NCBI GenBank assembly: GCA_021204285.1
Contig: JAJPZP010000268.1
Location: 955 to 8,251 of the forward strand
DNA length: 7,297 nucleotides
Reading direction: 5' to 3'
Source: Lachnospiraceae bacterium
Lineage (GTDB): Bacteria > Bacillota > Clostridia > Lachnospirales > Lachnospiraceae
Each line of letters starts with the position of its first letter. Positions within the stretch are counted from its first letter, which is position 1. The translations under genes and the position numbers were made by a program. Below the pieces are notes generated by a model. The model did no database searches. It had not been told where the DNA came from and saw only the letters and a program-made list of their open reading frames with translations. Below, piece by piece: positions 6,875-7,297 of this stretch.

Positions 6875-6949
6875 TCGGGGTGACAGGATTCGAACCTGCG
6901 ACCCCACGGCCCCCAGCCGTGTGCTCTAGCCAAACTGAGCCACACCCCG
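6875..6949 (-). tRNA. tRNA-Pro, anticodon GGG
   Basis: The 75-base cloverleaf folds without mismatch in the key stems: acceptor CGGGGTG with CACCCCG, D-arm GCTC/GAGC, anticodon arm CACGG/CCGTG around the loop CTGGGGG, variable loop GGGTC, T-arm GCAGG/CCTGT around TTCGAAT, and discriminator A. The anticodon GGG at positions 34-36 reads CCC and CCU. The first pair C1-G72 with A73 is the usual identity feature of bacterial tRNA-Pro. The CCA end is not encoded and must be added by the CCA-adding enzyme. Flanking T and G upstream can pair with A73 and the next C, extending the stem in the precursor. It has its own promoter upstream and a terminator downstream. Confidence 0.97.
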
Positions 6950-6960
6950 ACAACGTTTAG

Positions 6961-6989
6961 ATTATATCGCAGGCTTTACAAAAAATCAA
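6961..6989 (-). promoter_or_regulatory. Sigma-A-type promoter of tRNA-Pro
   Basis: On the minus strand TTGATT (6989-6984) and a perfect TATAAT (6966-6961) are separated by 17 bp. The first base of the mature tRNA is 11 bases after the -10 box, so transcription should start a few bases before the tRNA. The site lies in the 47 bp gap after the regulator gene. It is the only strong promoter I see in the window. Confidence 0.85.
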
Positions 6990-6996
6990 GAAAAAA

Positions 6997-7297
6997 TTAC
7001 TGTGCCGCCATCTCGACTGTTTTCCGCTGTTTCACCGGAACGACGATCACCTGAATACCGCGACTCCTGAGCTGTTCTACTGCGTCTGCGCTCACATAAT
7101 CGTCGGTGATCAGCGTACAGGGACGGTCATAGGAGCAGCTCCCGTAAATATTGACCTGCGTCTCCCGCCCGCGGATCTTGGTATGATCTGCCAGGATGTA
7201 GATTTCCCGCGTCGTGCGTGCGATCATGGACTCATTAATTCCAATCTCAGTTGGAATATCTTAGCGAAACTCCCCATCATCATAGACGGCGGCCCAG
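6997..7297 (-). pseudogene. DeoR/GlpR-family transcription regulator, C-terminal part with in-frame TAA, partial
   Basis: Only the C-terminal sensor-domain portion is in the window; the DNA-binding helix-turn-helix and most of the sensor domain would lie beyond 7297. From the edge the frame reads AAVYDDGEFR, then a TAA (7263-7261), then DIPTEIGINESMIARTTRE (codons from 7260). It continues with YILADHTKIRGR, TLITDDYVSADAVEQLRSRG and IQVIVVPVKQ, ending at TAA 6999-6997. The pattern ARTTREIYILADHTKI...TLITD...LRSRGIQVIVV is the typical end of DeoR-family sugar-phosphate-sensing repressors. Regulator-like sequence on both sides of the TAA in one frame suggests a nonsense change, not a gene boundary. 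A start at ATG 7227 would give a 76-residue fragment without any complete domain, and no ribosome binding site precedes it. Its target genes cannot be inferred from this window. Confidence 0.7.

Noticed and set aside
1..7297. CRISPR arrays, insertion sequences, attachment sites or rRNA
   Set aside because: I saw no regularly spaced repeats, transposase-like frames, terminal inverted repeats or duplicated tRNA 3' end; the tRNA-Pro has no visible integrated element next to it.

Overview
The window looks like a chromosomal segment of a low-to-mid GC Gram-positive anaerobe of the Clostridia, most likely Lachnospiraceae. This is an inference from strong AGGAGG ribosome binding sites, tightly packed co-directional genes, membrane-anchored extracellular proteins with Ig-like or FN3-like modules, a Firmicutes-type MBOAT/SGNH pair, and a tRNA-Pro that does not encode its CCA end. 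All supported genes lie on the minus strand, so the window is best read from right to left.

Right edge (7297 to 6997): the C-terminal part of a DeoR/GlpR-type transcription regulator. Its reading frame is interrupted by an in-frame TAA at 7263-7261, although regulator-like sequence continues on both sides. Next come a strong promoter (TTGATT, 17 bp, TATAAT), a tRNA-Pro(GGG) gene and a hairpin terminator.

Centre and left (6781 to 1): five genes in an operon-like run with gaps of 27, 76, 12 and 11 bp. They are (1) a diaminopimelate decarboxylase-family enzyme, lysA-like; (2) a membrane-anchored 687-residue protein with FN3-like and SH3-like regions, a VanX/VanY-type M15 zinc peptidase and a C-terminal wall-binding-like motif; (3) a membrane-anchored 532-residue protein with Ig-like modules and a C-terminal transglutaminase-like Cys/His/Asp domain; (4) an MBOAT O-acyltransferase broken by an in-frame TAA near its C-terminus; (5) the start of a DltD/AlgX-like SGNH protein, cut by the window edge, that has Cys where the family usually has the nucleophilic Ser.

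Together the run reads as a cell-envelope locus. LysA-type enzymes use meso-DAP, the peptidoglycan cross-link amino acid. The M15 domain should cleave D-Ala peptides. The transglutaminase-like protein may process or link surface peptides, and the MBOAT/SGNH pair should add acyl groups to an extracellular glycan. That these form one pathway is inference from gene order. The most notable anomalies are the two independent in-frame TAA codons with conserved-looking sequence on both sides, and the Cys-for-Ser change in the SGNH protein.
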